Positions 45,127 through 53,696 of a DNA stretch of 64,000 nt are shown one piece after another (positions within the stretch are counted from its first letter, which is position 1; every line of letters starts with the position of its first letter). A program made the position numbers and the translations under genes. The stretch spans positions 62,001 to 126,000 of the forward strand of contig NZ_CP095413.1 of the NCBI RefSeq assembly GCF_023016285.1. The letters are read 5' to 3'. Origin of the DNA: Muricauda sp. SCSIO 64092 (GTDB lineage: Bacteria > Bacteroidota > Bacteroidia > Flavobacteriales > Flavobacteriaceae). Under the pieces are notes generated by a model that ran no database searches, was not told the origin of the DNA, and saw nothing but the letters and a program-made list of their open reading frames with translations.

Positions 45127-46389
45127 TTATTGAAGAAGGTTCCATCGTTGTAGTTTATCCTCCAAAATTAACTCCCGTATTTCCCCCTGTCCTTCAAAAG
45201 TCCATTGCACCCCTCCTATCTTCCCTAAATCTACCTTAAGCTCTTTTTGGAAGGCAGTTTGACCATCCAAAATTACGGTGAGCATACCGTTGCTCACCTT
45301 CAATTCACATCGGGTCCATAGACTCATATCCCTACCAAAGGCGGAAAGGTCATGGTTTCTTCCAGAAATCATTTCATTATCCATAAAAAAGCCCAAATCG
45401 CCCACACATCCGGGAATACTGAACTCCAGGGAAATAACTTCCCGGGTTCCAGTGACCGTCATTCGTATGGAATGGCAAATACTATGTTCACTGGATTTTG
45501 GCATTCTAAAAGTGGTCGCCATTGAAAAATCAGTACCGTCAACACTGGGATTGGGGGAAAGCTGGGCCAAATAGAGTTCCCCGCCCTCCATACCGTCCAT
45601 CTTCTCCATAACCCCTGATCGTATCCCTAGATTTTTCCCATTGTAGAACTCTTCAGGTTTTAGATAGGTTATCTGTCCCCCGTCCCCCAATAGTGATGCT
45701 TGCCACCCTTGTGTAGGGATATACAGTTCCCGCTCCAATAGGATTTGTTCATTGGCTATCAATTTGGTGAGGAAATAACCGGGCAGGTAATAGGTGGAGG
45801 TCACCAATCCTCTGGCCTTATGTAAGGGAATACGTTTATCACTGTCCCAAGACTGTTGAATGTACATGCTGTCCGGTGAAAGTGTACCCAAATCATATTG
45901 AAAAATGACCGTATTGGGATATCCAATGGCTACTTTTTCAAATGAAAATGAAACATTTTCCATGGGGAATTCAACTTTGGGAGTGGTACGGGCCTCAGTT
46001 GGATTTTTCCCTCCCCGTAAAAAAAACAGGGCCAAAAATAGTATCACCGTACTTCCTATTCCCCATTTCCAAAAGCCATAGGGGATTTTGGACAATTTAT
46101 CCATGCTCCGACCGTTGGAATGCGCTTGCTGAAAATCCCGCCAACTTTCATAGCCCACAAATTCCGAAAGGATATCAAAAGTAGTAACGCTGGGATTGGC
46201 CACAACTTCCGCCCTTCCCCAAATGCGTTTTAGGGTAGTGACGCTTAACCTTTTACCGGTAACCTTAAAGATTTGATCACTAAGACCCTTAAAGTCCTTG
46301 TTGGTCCAGGAATCTCCAGTACCCCAACCCAAATGGGATTCGATACAAGTAACCAAATGCTTTTTCATACGTGAATCCTGCTTTTTCAT
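45127..46389 (-). CDS. Membrane protein with HTH-like N-terminus and extracytoplasmic ConA-like domain
   Basis: 420 residues. The N-terminal about 95 residues look like a cytoplasmic DNA-binding-like module (LSVTTLKRIWGRAEVVANPS is helix-turn-helix-like). A single transmembrane helix follows (about 115-135, STVILFLALFFLRGG), then about 280 extracytoplasmic residues whose last part (FRMPKSSEHSICHSIRMTV onward, ending TFEGQGEIRELILED) resembles a LamG/ConA-like sandwich. I have seen this plan in Bacteroidota proteins of unknown function. One-step membrane signalling is a guess. A second ATG lies seven codons downstream. It is divergent from a secreted ConA-like protein. Confidence 0.75.
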   Translation of the reverse strand: MKKQDSRMKKHLVTCIESHLGWGTGDSWTNKDFKGLSDQIFKVTGKRLSVTTLKRIWGRAEVVANPSVTTFDILSEFVGYESWRDFQQAHSNGRSMDKLSKIPYGFWKWGIGSTVILFLALFFLRGGKNPTEARTTPKVEFPMENVSFSFEKVAIGYPNTVIFQYDLGTLSPDSMYIQQSWDSDKRIPLHKARGLVTSTYYLPGYFLTKLIANEQILLERELYIPTQGWQASLLGDGGQITYLKPEEFYNGKNLGIRSGVMEKMDGMEGGELYLAQLSPNPSVDGTDFSMATTFRMPKSSEHSICHSIRMTVTGTREVISLEFSIPGCVGDLGFFMDNEMISGRNHDLSAFGRDMSLWTRCELKVSNGMLTVILDGQTAFQKELKVDLGKIGGVQWTFEGQGEIRELILEDKLQRWNLLQ

Positions 46390-46457
46390 AAATCTAGGAT
46401 ATTGAATTCTTTAACCCTGGATTGAACAGGATTAAACAAAATTGAACAAGCGAATCC

Positions 46458-46489
46458 TTGTAATTGAAAACACCCATAAATTACATTTG
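46458..46489 (+). promoter_or_regulatory. Candidate promoter of the secreted ConA-like protein gene
   Basis: TTG (46458-46460), 21 nt, TACATTTG (46482-46489). The -7 box is a full consensus match 22 bp before the ATG; spacing is two bases longer than typical. Confidence 0.4.
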
Positions 46490-46511
46490 GTCGTATCAAA
46501 TTTAATTCGAA

Positions 46512-47669
46512 ATGACAAAAGTTAACAGCATTATCAAAAAGCTTATTCACCTATTCTTCATTTTTCTTACCGTTACTTTATATGGACAGCGAAAAGAAAT
46601 TAGGATTCCAATGACCGCTGCGGGTTGGAAGTACAATACCGAAACAGTGGAGTTTGTGACCCATAGATCGGTTGCAGCGGTACGCCCAAAAGCTGGGGAG
46701 GACCTTAATATTCAACTAAAGAATCACCAATTTACCGATGGCACTATTGAATATGATGTGGAGTTTACAGGAAGAGGGTTTCCAGGCATTGGATTTCGAT
46801 CGTCCAACGATCAAAAATATGCCGAGCTCTTTTATATACGCTACTTTGGTACTGTAGACCCACTAAGTAGATACACCACCCAATACGCTACGGTAATCGA
46901 TGGTGTGAACATGTGGGATATGACCGATGAGTATCAAGCTGCGGCCACAATCTATGACGAAGGGTGGAACCATGTAAAACTGGTAATACATGGCAAACAG
47001 ATGCGGGTCTATGTAAATGACATGGACAACGTTGCCTTACATGTACCCAGTTTGGAAGGCACTGGAAAAAGCGGGAGTATCTACCTGACCGGTGATGTCA
47101 TCTATGCCAATCTCGTTATAAAACCAGATGCCGTAGGGGATTTACCGGAAGTTGAAGGCTATGACCCTACCTACAGTGACACCCGCTATCTAAAGAATTG
47201 GTTGGTATCTGCTCCTGTGGACCTGGCCTTTAATAGGGATATCATGAAACCCGGTATTGCAATCGATAGCACCTTGCTCAATGATTCCAGTTGGAAACCC
47301 CTGGTTACCGAACGCCGCGGGATGGTGAACCTTACTCGAGAATATGGGGCTACAGAAAATGGCAAACGACGTTTGGTATGGCTCAAAACCAAGATCAAAT
47401 CAGACGTAGATCAGGTTCGCAAGCTTCACCTTGGCTTTAGCGATGAAATATGGGTATTCCTGGATGGCCAGCCCCTACATATCGATAAAAACTACTATGC
47501 TTCGCCAGGTATGAAGGAACCCAGGGGAAGGTGTACCATAGAAAATAGTGAAATCATGGTACCCCTTAAGAAAGGTGACAATGAATTGCTGTTAGGTGTG
47601 GCCCATTACTTTTTTGGCTGGGGAGTCACTGCACGTTTGGATAGTACCGACAACCTGAAATTTGAATAA
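46512..47669 (+). CDS. Secreted protein with LamG/ConA-like domain, unknown function
   Basis: 385 residues. A signal peptide (LIHLFFIFLTVTLYGQ) is followed by a beta-rich domain to about residue 200 (GTIEYDVEFTGRGFPGIGFR, WNHVKLVIHGKQMRVYVNDM and GSIYLTGDVIYANLVI), typical of laminin-G/concanavalin-like lectin folds. Residues 230-385 form a second beta-rich domain (KLHLGFSDEIWVFLDGQPLH, VPLKKGDNELLLGVAHYFFG) resembling carbohydrate-binding or jelly-roll modules. No catalytic motif is visible. The divergent neighbour also carries a ConA-like domain, so the pair may act on the same ligand; this is inference. Confidence 0.75.
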   Translation: MTKVNSIIKKLIHLFFIFLTVTLYGQRKEIRIPMTAAGWKYNTETVEFVTHRSVAAVRPKAGEDLNIQLKNHQFTDGTIEYDVEFTGRGFPGIGFRSSNDQKYAELFYIRYFGTVDPLSRYTTQYATVIDGVNMWDMTDEYQAAATIYDEGWNHVKLVIHGKQMRVYVNDMDNVALHVPSLEGTGKSGSIYLTGDVIYANLVIKPDAVGDLPEVEGYDPTYSDTRYLKNWLVSAPVDLAFNRDIMKPGIAIDSTLLNDSSWKPLVTERRGMVNLTREYGATENGKRRLVWLKTKIKSDVDQVRKLHLGFSDEIWVFLDGQPLHIDKNYYASPGMKEPRGRCTIENSEIMVPLKKGDNELLLGVAHYFFGWGVTARLDSTDNLKFE

Positions 47670-47687
47670 TATCCATTGCACATCATC

Positions 47688-47729
47688 AAGGTGGAAGATG
47701 CTTATTTGCTTAAGTACATCTTCCGCCTT
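47688..47729. terminator. Strong hairpin between convergent genes, covering the carB stop
   Basis: AAGGTGGAAGATG (47688-47700) pairs with CATCTTCCGCCTT (47717-47729) over 13 bp with a single G-U wobble. The carB stop codon (47702-47704, minus) lies in the loop, so one arm is the end of the carB coding sequence. There is no long T-run on either side. It could end or protect both convergent transcripts. Confidence 0.55.
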
Positions 47730-50554
47730 GAATATAAATTATAGAATTCATCTTCCTTTAGACTGTCTATAAACAAGATACTTTCTCCCGTGCTCTTCAT
47801 CTCCGGACCCAAGTTCTTGTTCACATTGGGAAACTTGTTGAAAGAGAAAACAGGCTGTTTTATGGCATAGCCTTCCAAATGTGGGTTAAAATCAAAATCC
47901 TTGACCTTTTTTTCGCCCAACATTACTTTGGTGGCATAATTCACATAAGGTTCCCCATAGGCTTTGGCAATAAAAGGAACCGTTCTGGATGCACGTGGAT
48001 TGGCTTCAATGATAAATACGGTATCATCCTTGATCGCAAACTGAATATTGATCAAACCTACGGTGTTCAATGCCAATGCTATTTTTTTCGTATGGTCGCG
48101 TATCTGTTGGATAACAAATTCCCCTAAGTTAAATGGAGGTAGGGTGGCATTGGAATCACCGGAGTGGATACCGCAGGGTTCTATATGTTCCATAATCCCA
48201 ATAATATAAATATCCTCTCCATCACAAATCGCATCCGCCTCAGCCTCAATGGCACCATCCAAATAGTGGTCCAACAGCAGTTTATTGTTTGGGATTTTGC
48301 GCAATAGGTCCACAACATGGGCCTCCAAATCGTCTTTATTGATTACAATTTTCATGCCCTGACCACCCAAGACATAAGAAGGACGTACCAGTAAAGGGAA
48401 CCCTAACTCATCCGCAAGTGCCAAAGCCTCATCGGCAGTTTCCGCCGTACCGAATCTGGGATAGGGAATATCGTTTTCCTTCAACAGTGTGGAAAAGCTT
48501 CCCCTATCCTCTGCCAAATCGAGCGACTTAAAGCTGGTTCCAATAATATTGATTCCATACTTATCCAGCTTTTCGGCCAATTTGAGCGCCGTTTGTCCGC
48601 CCAATTGCACAATGACCCCCTCTGGCTTTTCATGAAGGATGATGTCATAGATATGCTCCCAAAAAACCGGCTCAAAATAAAGCTTATCCGCCGTATCAAA
48701 ATCGGTGGACACGGTTTCCGGATTACAATTGATCATTATGGTTTCATAACCACATTCCGCTGCCGCCAATACTCCGTGCACACAGCAGTAATCGAACTCA
48801 ATACCCTGTCCAATCCGATTTGGTCCCGATCCCAACACAACTATCTTTTTACGATCGGTGACTTCGCTATCGTTTGCTACGTAACGTTTGCCATCGGCAG
48901 TTTCGATTTCCTCCTCAAAGGTGGAGTAATAATACGGGGTCAACGCCTTAAATTCCGCCGCACAGGTATCCACCAGTTTGTACACCCTGTTGATTTTGAG
49001 CTCCATCCGCTTTTTATGTACTTCACTTTCGTAACAGTCCAGCATATGGGCAATCTGGCGATCGGCAAATCCCTTTTGTTTGGCTTCCAATAACAATTCC
49101 CTGGAAAGGGTGGCTATGGTATATTTTGAAATCTCCTGCTCTAAATAATGGAGTTCTTCATATTGTTTCAAGAACCACATATCGATCTTGGTGATATCAT
49201 GTATCCGTTGCAAGGGTACGCCTAATTGTATGGCATCATAAATTACAAAGACCCGGTCCCAACTGGGGACGGTCAATTTTTGGATAATGGTCTCATAATC
49301 CTTGTAGCCCTTGCCATCCGCACCAAGTCCATTTCTTTTGATTTCAAGGGATTGCGTGGCCTTGTGCAATGCTTCCTGGAAGGAACGCCCAATGCCCATG
49401 ACCTCACCAACGGATTTCATTTGTAGTCCCAGGGTCCTATCCGACCCTTCGAACTTATCAAAATTCCAACGGGGAATTTTTACAATGACATAATCCAATG
49501 TCGGTTCAAATAGTGCGGATGTGGATTTTGTGATCTGATTGCTCAATTCATCCAAAGAATAGCCAATGGCCAGCTTTGCGGCTATCTTGGCAATTGGATA
49601 TCCCGTGGCTTTGGACGCCAAGGCGGAAGATCTGGAAACCCTAGGGTTGATTTCAATGGCAATGATATCCTCTTTTTCGTCCGGGCTTACCGCAAACTGC
49701 ACGTTGCACCCCCCTGCAAAATCCCCAATGCTGCGCATCATATGGATGGCCATGTCCCGCATACGCTGAAAAGTCCTGTCCGACAATGTCATGGCGGGGG
49801 CCACAGTGATGGAATCACCGGTATGGATACCCATGGGATCCATATTTTCAATGGTACAGATAATGACAACATTATCATTTTTATCCCGAAGCAATTCCAA
49901 CTCGTATTCCTTCCAGCCCATCAGGGCCTTATCAATCATTACCTCGTGAATGGGGGATACTTCCAGTGCATGGCTCAATTGATTGTCAAACTTTTTGGGA
50001 TCGTACACAATGGATGCCCCTGCCCCGCCCAATGTAAATGAGGCTCGTATGACCAAAGGAAAACCAAACTCCTGTGCGATTTCCTTACCTTTTAGAAATG
50101 AGGTCGCAGAAGCTTGGGGGGGCATTCCAATACCAATTTTCAACATCAATTCGCGGAACTTTTCCCGGTCTTCCGTGATGTTGATGGCGTCTATGTCCAC
50201 CCCTATGATTTCCACTCCAAAATCTTCCCAAATGCCCTTTTCATCCGCTTCAATACATAGATTTAAAGCAGTTTGTCCCCCCATTGTAGGTAACACGGCA
50301 TCAATCTGCGGATGCTTTTTGAGAATCCCAATAATCGATTTTGTATTTAACGGCTTTAGATACACATGGTCGGCCATTGAGGGATCCGTCATTATGGTGG
50401 CCGGATTGCTATTGATCAAAATGGTTTCAATACCATCTTCCCGTAAGGAGCGTAAGGCCTGCGAACCTGAATAATCAAATTCACATGCTTGACCAATGAT
50501 AATGGGTCCTGAACCAATAATTAAAATTGATTTTAAGTCGTCTCTTTTAGGCAT
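47702..50554 (-). CDS. carB: Carbamoyl-phosphate synthase large subunit
   Basis: 950 residues with two ATP-grasp halves. The N half starts SILIIGSGPIIIGQACEFDYSG and the C half starts at about residue 570 with VVLGSGPNRIGQGIEFDYCC. Metal- and ATP-site motifs INPRVSRSSALASKATGYPIA and EANPRASRTVPFIAKAYGEP are intact. It makes carbamoyl phosphate from bicarbonate, ATP and glutamine-derived ammonia for pyrimidine and arginine synthesis. The protein is about 120 residues shorter than E. coli CarB and ends after the second ATP-grasp half, so the C-terminal MGS-like regulatory domain is absent. I believe this is usual in Flavobacteriia. carA is not in the window. Confidence 0.96.
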   Translation of the reverse strand: MPKRDDLKSILIIGSGPIIIGQACEFDYSGSQALRSLREDGIETILINSNPATIMTDPSMADHVYLKPLNTKSIIGILKKHPQIDAVLPTMGGQTALNLCIEADEKGIWEDFGVEIIGVDIDAINITEDREKFRELMLKIGIGMPPQASATSFLKGKEIAQEFGFPLVIRASFTLGGAGASIVYDPKKFDNQLSHALEVSPIHEVMIDKALMGWKEYELELLRDKNDNVVIICTIENMDPMGIHTGDSITVAPAMTLSDRTFQRMRDMAIHMMRSIGDFAGGCNVQFAVSPDEKEDIIAIEINPRVSRSSALASKATGYPIAKIAAKLAIGYSLDELSNQITKSTSALFEPTLDYVIVKIPRWNFDKFEGSDRTLGLQMKSVGEVMGIGRSFQEALHKATQSLEIKRNGLGADGKGYKDYETIIQKLTVPSWDRVFVIYDAIQLGVPLQRIHDITKIDMWFLKQYEELHYLEQEISKYTIATLSRELLLEAKQKGFADRQIAHMLDCYESEVHKKRMELKINRVYKLVDTCAAEFKALTPYYYSTFEEEIETADGKRYVANDSEVTDRKKIVVLGSGPNRIGQGIEFDYCCVHGVLAAAECGYETIMINCNPETVSTDFDTADKLYFEPVFWEHIYDIILHEKPEGVIVQLGGQTALKLAEKLDKYGINIIGTSFKSLDLAEDRGSFSTLLKENDIPYPRFGTAETADEALALADELGFPLLVRPSYVLGGQGMKIVINKDDLEAHVVDLLRKIPNNKLLLDHYLDGAIEAEADAICDGEDIYIIGIMEHIEPCGIHSGDSNATLPPFNLGEFVIQQIRDHTKKIALALNTVGLINIQFAIKDDTVFIIEANPRASRTVPFIAKAYGEPYVNYATKVMLGEKKVKDFDFNPHLEGYAIKQPVFSFNKFPNVNKNLGPEMKSTGESILFIDSLKEDEFYNLYSRRKMYLSK

Positions 50555-50592
50555 TCTTCTTGTTACTTTTACTTCAATCGTTAAAAATAGGT

Positions 50593-50626
50593 CAAAAAAA
50601 AGGTGCTGATTTTAAATACAGCACCT
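50593..50626 (-). terminator. Rho-independent terminator after rpmH
   Basis: On the minus strand, AGGTGCTG (50626-50619) pairs with CAGCACCT (50608-50601) and is followed by seven T (50600-50594). It lies 29 bp past the rpmH stop and before carB, so rpmH is a separate unit. Confidence 0.85.
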
Positions 50627-50654
50627 ATTAATTAACGAGTTATCGACAGTCCAT

Positions 50655-50813
50655 CTATTTTTTGTGTCTTGGTTCAGATGAAACTGTTAATTTTTTTCTT
50701 CCCTTGGCCCTTCTCCTCGCAAGAACCTTCCTGCCACTGGCAGTAGCCATGCGCTCTCTAAAACCATGTTTGTTTCTTCTTTTCCTCTTGGATGGCTGAA
50801 ATGTTCTTTTCAT
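50655..50813 (-). CDS. rpmH: 50S ribosomal protein L34
   Basis: 52 residues starting [20 protein letters not shown], the L34 signature, very basic with the conserved [20 protein letters not shown]. The true start is ATG 50813. A frame extends upstream to 50912 but covers the promoter and encodes unrelated sequence. L34 is a small component of the large ribosomal subunit. In many bacteria rpmH sits next to dnaA and rnpA; here it is beside carB. Confidence 0.97.
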   Translation of the reverse strand: MKRTFQPSKRKRRNKHGFRERMATASGRKVLARRRAKGRKKLTVSSEPRHKK

Positions 50814-50860
50814 AGTTAAAGGTATTTGTAAGGACCAAAAGGCCCTGAAAATTCTGGGCG

Positions 50861-50891
50861 CAAATATACAAAGAGTTTTTACTTTGACAAG
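50861..50891 (-). promoter_or_regulatory. rpmH promoter, consensus Bacteroidota type
   Basis: Read on the minus strand: CTTG (50891-50888), exactly 19 nt, TATATTTG (50868-50861). Both boxes and the spacing match the sigma-ABfr consensus. The start of transcription would be near 50855, giving a leader of about 40 nt. Confidence 0.65.
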
Positions 50892-50922
50892 CGTGTAAAA
50901 AAAATGTTTCAACTCTTTTTGT

Positions 50923-50930
50923 TACTTTTG
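50923..50930 (+). promoter_or_regulatory. -7 box upstream of the TPR-like membrane protein gene
   Basis: TACTTTTG matches TAnnTTTG. It lies between two possible starts (ATG 50904 and ATG 50979) and therefore supports 50979. No TTG at the right distance was seen. Confidence 0.4.
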
Positions 50931-50978
50931 CCTACTTCAAGAATATTTCATTCAAATCCACAAAATTCGAACCTAAAA

Positions 50979-51521
50979 ATGTTCCATAAGAATATAAAAT
51001 TGGTGATTGCCGTATTGATCAACGCGTATGCCGTGTATCAATTTGTTGAAGGGTATATAGGTAATGGAATATTCCTGATACTGCTCTCCTTGATCTTTAT
51101 TTTTTTGTATTTCAGGAATGAAATCATTCTTTTGGCGTTCCTACGAATGCGAAAACAGGATATGGAAGGCACCGAAAAATGGTTGTCAAGAATTAAGAAC
51201 CCAGAAGCGGCCCTGGTAAAGAAACAACAGGGTTACTATAATTATCTGCATGGTATTATTTACTCCCAAAAAAACCTGACCCAAGCTGAAAAATACTTTA
51301 GAAAGGCTTTGCGATTGGGGTTGAACATGGGTTATGATGAGGCCATGGCCAAAATGAGCTTGGCGGGTATTGCCATGCAAAAGGGAAGAAAACGGGAAGC
51401 CACCACTTTGCTACAGGAAGCGAAGAAATTGGATAAGAATGGCATGTTGACAGATCAGCTGAAAATGATGCAGCAGCAGCTGAAAAAGGGTCCGCAACAG
51501 GTACGGACACGATATCGCTAA
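50979..51521 (+). CDS. Small membrane protein with TPR-like repeats
   Basis: 180 residues. Two N-terminal transmembrane helices (IKLVIAVLINAYAVYQF and GIFLILLSLIFIFLYF) are followed by a helical segment with TPR character. YYNYLHGIIYSQKNLTQAEK with YFRKALRLGL, and then AMAKMSLAGIAMQKGRKREA, are two helix pairs. It probably works as an inner-membrane scaffold; no function is known to me. ATG 50979 is preferred over 50904 because a -7 promoter box lies between them. The gene is divergent from rpmH. Confidence 0.75.
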   Translation: MFHKNIKLVIAVLINAYAVYQFVEGYIGNGIFLILLSLIFIFLYFRNEIILLAFLRMRKQDMEGTEKWLSRIKNPEAALVKKQQGYYNYLHGIIYSQKNLTQAEKYFRKALRLGLNMGYDEAMAKMSLAGIAMQKGRKREATTLLQEAKKLDKNGMLTDQLKMMQQQLKKGPQQVRTRYR

Positions 51522-51524
51522 TCC

Positions 51525-52475
51525 TTATTTTGCAACGCTGTAATAGCCTTTTTTTGGAATTTCAATCACATATTTCTTTCGGGAGGCATTGTTTAAATGG
51601 GGTTCCCTTAGCCATGGATTGTGCCGTTTTAGAATCTTGTAGTTGATTTCATAAAGTTTGGCAAAATCCGCCCAACTTTTTACTACGGTATCCACTTCAA
51701 CGGTAAAGGTAGGGACCATTTCATAAAGGTCTTCCTGCTCCAGTTCAAATCCATACTTTTTAGGGTGGGACAGTATTTCCTTGATGGCCAAAATCCGAAA
51801 TACGTAACGTCCTGTTTCCTGGCCAAGGAGCAAATCATAATAATCATCCACTTTTTGGATTCCCATATATTTTTGAATTCCGGCCGGACCTGCGTTGTAA
51901 GCCGCCGCCGTTAAGGTCCATGTTCCAAACCTTTCCTTCCATTTATTGAGGTATTCACAAGCTGCCTGCGTGGATTTTCTAACATGATATCTTTCATCTA
52001 CATTGGCATTGACCTCCAAACCATATTCCCTTCCGGTTGCTTTCATAAAATGCCATAGGCCGGAGGCTCCGACGGGAGATGGCACATCCAGCAATCCACT
52101 TTCTGCAACGGCCAAATACTTAAAATCATCCGGTATCCCATTTTTGGCAAGGATGGGCTCAATAATGGGGAAATACTTATTGGCCCGTTTCATTAAAAGA
52201 ACCGCATTGGATTGCCAGTACGTATTGACCAAAAATTCACGATCTACCCGTTCCATAATTTCAGGATCTTCCAAGGGGACAGGTTCTCCGGCAAAATTAA
52301 GATCGGACGGAATGGCAATCGCCGTTATTTGGTAGCTGTCGGCCACATTTTTTTCGATACCAACTTCTTTTTCCATCGTCTTGGGTTCTTCGGTCTGCAG
52401 TTGGACTGCATAAATCAAACTTGCTAAAACGAACAAAAACCCAATTCCCGTCAAAATGTTTTTAAGATGTTTCAT
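51525..52475 (-). CDS. Membrane-bound lytic transglycosylase (MltD-like)
   Basis: 316 residues from ATG 52475. A membrane anchor or signal (LTGIGFLFVLASLIYAV) precedes the SLT domain. The catalytic Glu is in YLAVAESGLLDVPSPVGASG, and LTAAAYNAGPAGIQKYM completes the fold. The C-terminal third (about 245-316) is LysM-like in position but weakly conserved. It cleaves peptidoglycan glycan strands. An upstream ATG at 52523 overlaps the preceding stop as ATGA and would add 16 residues; translational coupling from there is possible. Confidence 0.88.
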   Translation of the reverse strand: MKHLKNILTGIGFLFVLASLIYAVQLQTEEPKTMEKEVGIEKNVADSYQITAIAIPSDLNFAGEPVPLEDPEIMERVDREFLVNTYWQSNAVLLMKRANKYFPIIEPILAKNGIPDDFKYLAVAESGLLDVPSPVGASGLWHFMKATGREYGLEVNANVDERYHVRKSTQAACEYLNKWKERFGTWTLTAAAYNAGPAGIQKYMGIQKVDDYYDLLLGQETGRYVFRILAIKEILSHPKKYGFELEQEDLYEMVPTFTVEVDTVVKSWADFAKLYEINYKILKRHNPWLREPHLNNASRKKYVIEIPKKGYYSVAK

Positions 52476-52519
52476 CAATCCCCGAATTTTAAAGCAAGAT
52501 ACCATTAAAATCATTCCCA

Positions 52520-53185
52520 TCATTCCAAAATAAGCCGGGGAAGGTTTTCATTGAACCATTTTGCCCGATGCAAAATCATGGTGTGCGTACCATTTTTTAC
52601 GGTGATGCAATTTTTTATGTGCGCAATGGGGAAAACGGCATCTTTTTCTCCATGAATGTGTACCAGATTTTTGGGGAACTGCGTTTGTTCCCAGTTTACA
52701 ATGGCATCTATGGACCAATCTATATAGTCTTTATCCCTTACGCCCAAGTATTGCTCATAAAGCTCAAGTCTTTTGGTCACCGTTTCACCAAAGGCATATT
52801 TGGCCAGAAGTTCCACATTATTGACCAATCCCGTTGGCAATAGCTTATGGATCTTGGTGTATTTCGCAAATAGCATCCGTTTGGGAAGTTCATGCTTTGT
52901 CTTGACACAGGAAATAGCAATCACTTTTTTGGTTTCCATGTGCCTGGCCATTTCCTGGACCAACATGCCTCCAAAGGAAACCCCAAGCAAAACGGGTTTT
53001 GGGTGTTTGATTTTTTTGCACATTTCCCACGCATATTCCGAGAGGGAAATTCCCTTTTTTGGTGGAAACCAATCCAATCTATGCAATTCAAAAAGAAAAC
53101 CATCCAATTTTAGGCCATCAAAAATGGCCGGACTGGCAGCCATACCGGGCATTAGGTAAATATGTGTTTTTGAGGTATCCAACAA
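52520..53185 (-). CDS. Alpha/beta hydrolase
   Basis: 221 residues. The first strand HIYLMPGMAASPAIF and the nucleophile elbow GVSFGG (G-x-S-x-G, near residue 92) are clear. HIHGEKDAVFP supplies the acid, and KNGTHTMI the catalytic His near 205. The size and lack of a large lid fit a small esterase or carboxyl-ester hydrolase. The first strand must be included, so the start is the TTG at 53185 or the next TTG codon. The stop overlaps a possible start of the lytic transglycosylase gene (ATGA), suggesting an operon. Confidence 0.82.
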   Translation of the reverse strand: MLDTSKTHIYLMPGMAASPAIFDGLKLDGFLFELHRLDWFPPKKGISLSEYAWEMCKKIKHPKPVLLGVSFGGMLVQEMARHMETKKVIAISCVKTKHELPKRMLFAKYTKIHKLLPTGLVNNVELLAKYAFGETVTKRLELYEQYLGVRDKDYIDWSIDAIVNWEQTQFPKNLVHIHGEKDAVFPIAHIKNCITVKNGTHTMILHRAKWFNENLPRLILE

Positions 53186-53228
53186 TTGCAGGGCTCTGAT
53201 TTTGCTAGGAAATTAGGGATTTTTTAAC

Positions 53229-53236
53229 TATCTTTG
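53229..53236 (+). promoter_or_regulatory. -7 box upstream of the GNAT-like gene
   Basis: TATCTTTG matches TAnnTTTG. TTTG at 53201-53204 is 24 nt upstream, longer than the usual 19. Confidence 0.3.
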
Positions 53237-53351
53237 CCTCCCGTTTATGTATAACCACACACATTTCATAGACAGAAACTGTCACCAAACCTAATAGCGT
53301 AACGTTTAGCTATTGCTTTATGGTATGGTGACCTCATTAAACCATAACTAT

Positions 53352-53645
53352 ATGAGAGAAATGGAAATCAAAGACAACAGTTTCCTTCGTCAGTTCGAGA
53401 CTAAAATCAATGGTCATTTGGCAAAGATTGAGTATTCTTCGCAAGAGCGTAAAGTCTTTTTGACCAAGTTGGTCATCCCTGAGGAAATTAACCAGGAAGG
53501 ATTTAAAGAAGACTTCATTAAAGAAGTTTTACACCACTTACAAGAGCAAAATGTTCGGGTAGTGCCTACAAGCCCACATATTGCTGGTTTTCTAAGAAAA
53601 AATAGGCAATATAAAGAAATGCTTCCCGTAGGAATCCGTATCTAA
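53352..53645 (+). CDS. Small GNAT-like protein (COG2388/YidJ type)
   Basis: 97 residues from ATG 53352; ATG 53361 is an alternative three codons on, and a longer frame from 53313 is less likely. Core elements NSFLRQFETKINGHLAKIEY and EEINQEGFKEDFIKEVLHHL then VRVVPTSPHIAGFLRKN match the short N-acetyltransferase-like family. In this family the second half carries the acyl-CoA pocket and a conserved P-x-x-P-x-h-x-x-F-h-x-x pattern. The substrate is unknown. Confidence 0.8.
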   Translation: MREMEIKDNSFLRQFETKINGHLAKIEYSSQERKVFLTKLVIPEEINQEGFKEDFIKEVLHHLQEQNVRVVPTSPHIAGFLRKNRQYKEMLPVGIRI

Positions 53646-53669
53646 CCTAAACGTATTTTACAAGAATAT

Positions 53670-53696
53670 ACCCTGCCCATTTCGGCAGGGTTTTTT
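53670..53696 (+). terminator. Rho-independent terminator after the GNAT-like gene
   Basis: CCCTGCC (53671-53677), six-base loop, GGCAGGG (53684-53690), then six T. An extra A-T pair extends the stem. It overlaps the very end of the convergent mtaB, whose stop is at 53695. Confidence 0.92.

Noticed and set aside
50814..50912. Upstream extension of rpmH
   Set aside because: It would place the consensus rpmH promoter inside the coding sequence. L34 starts at MKRTFQPS.
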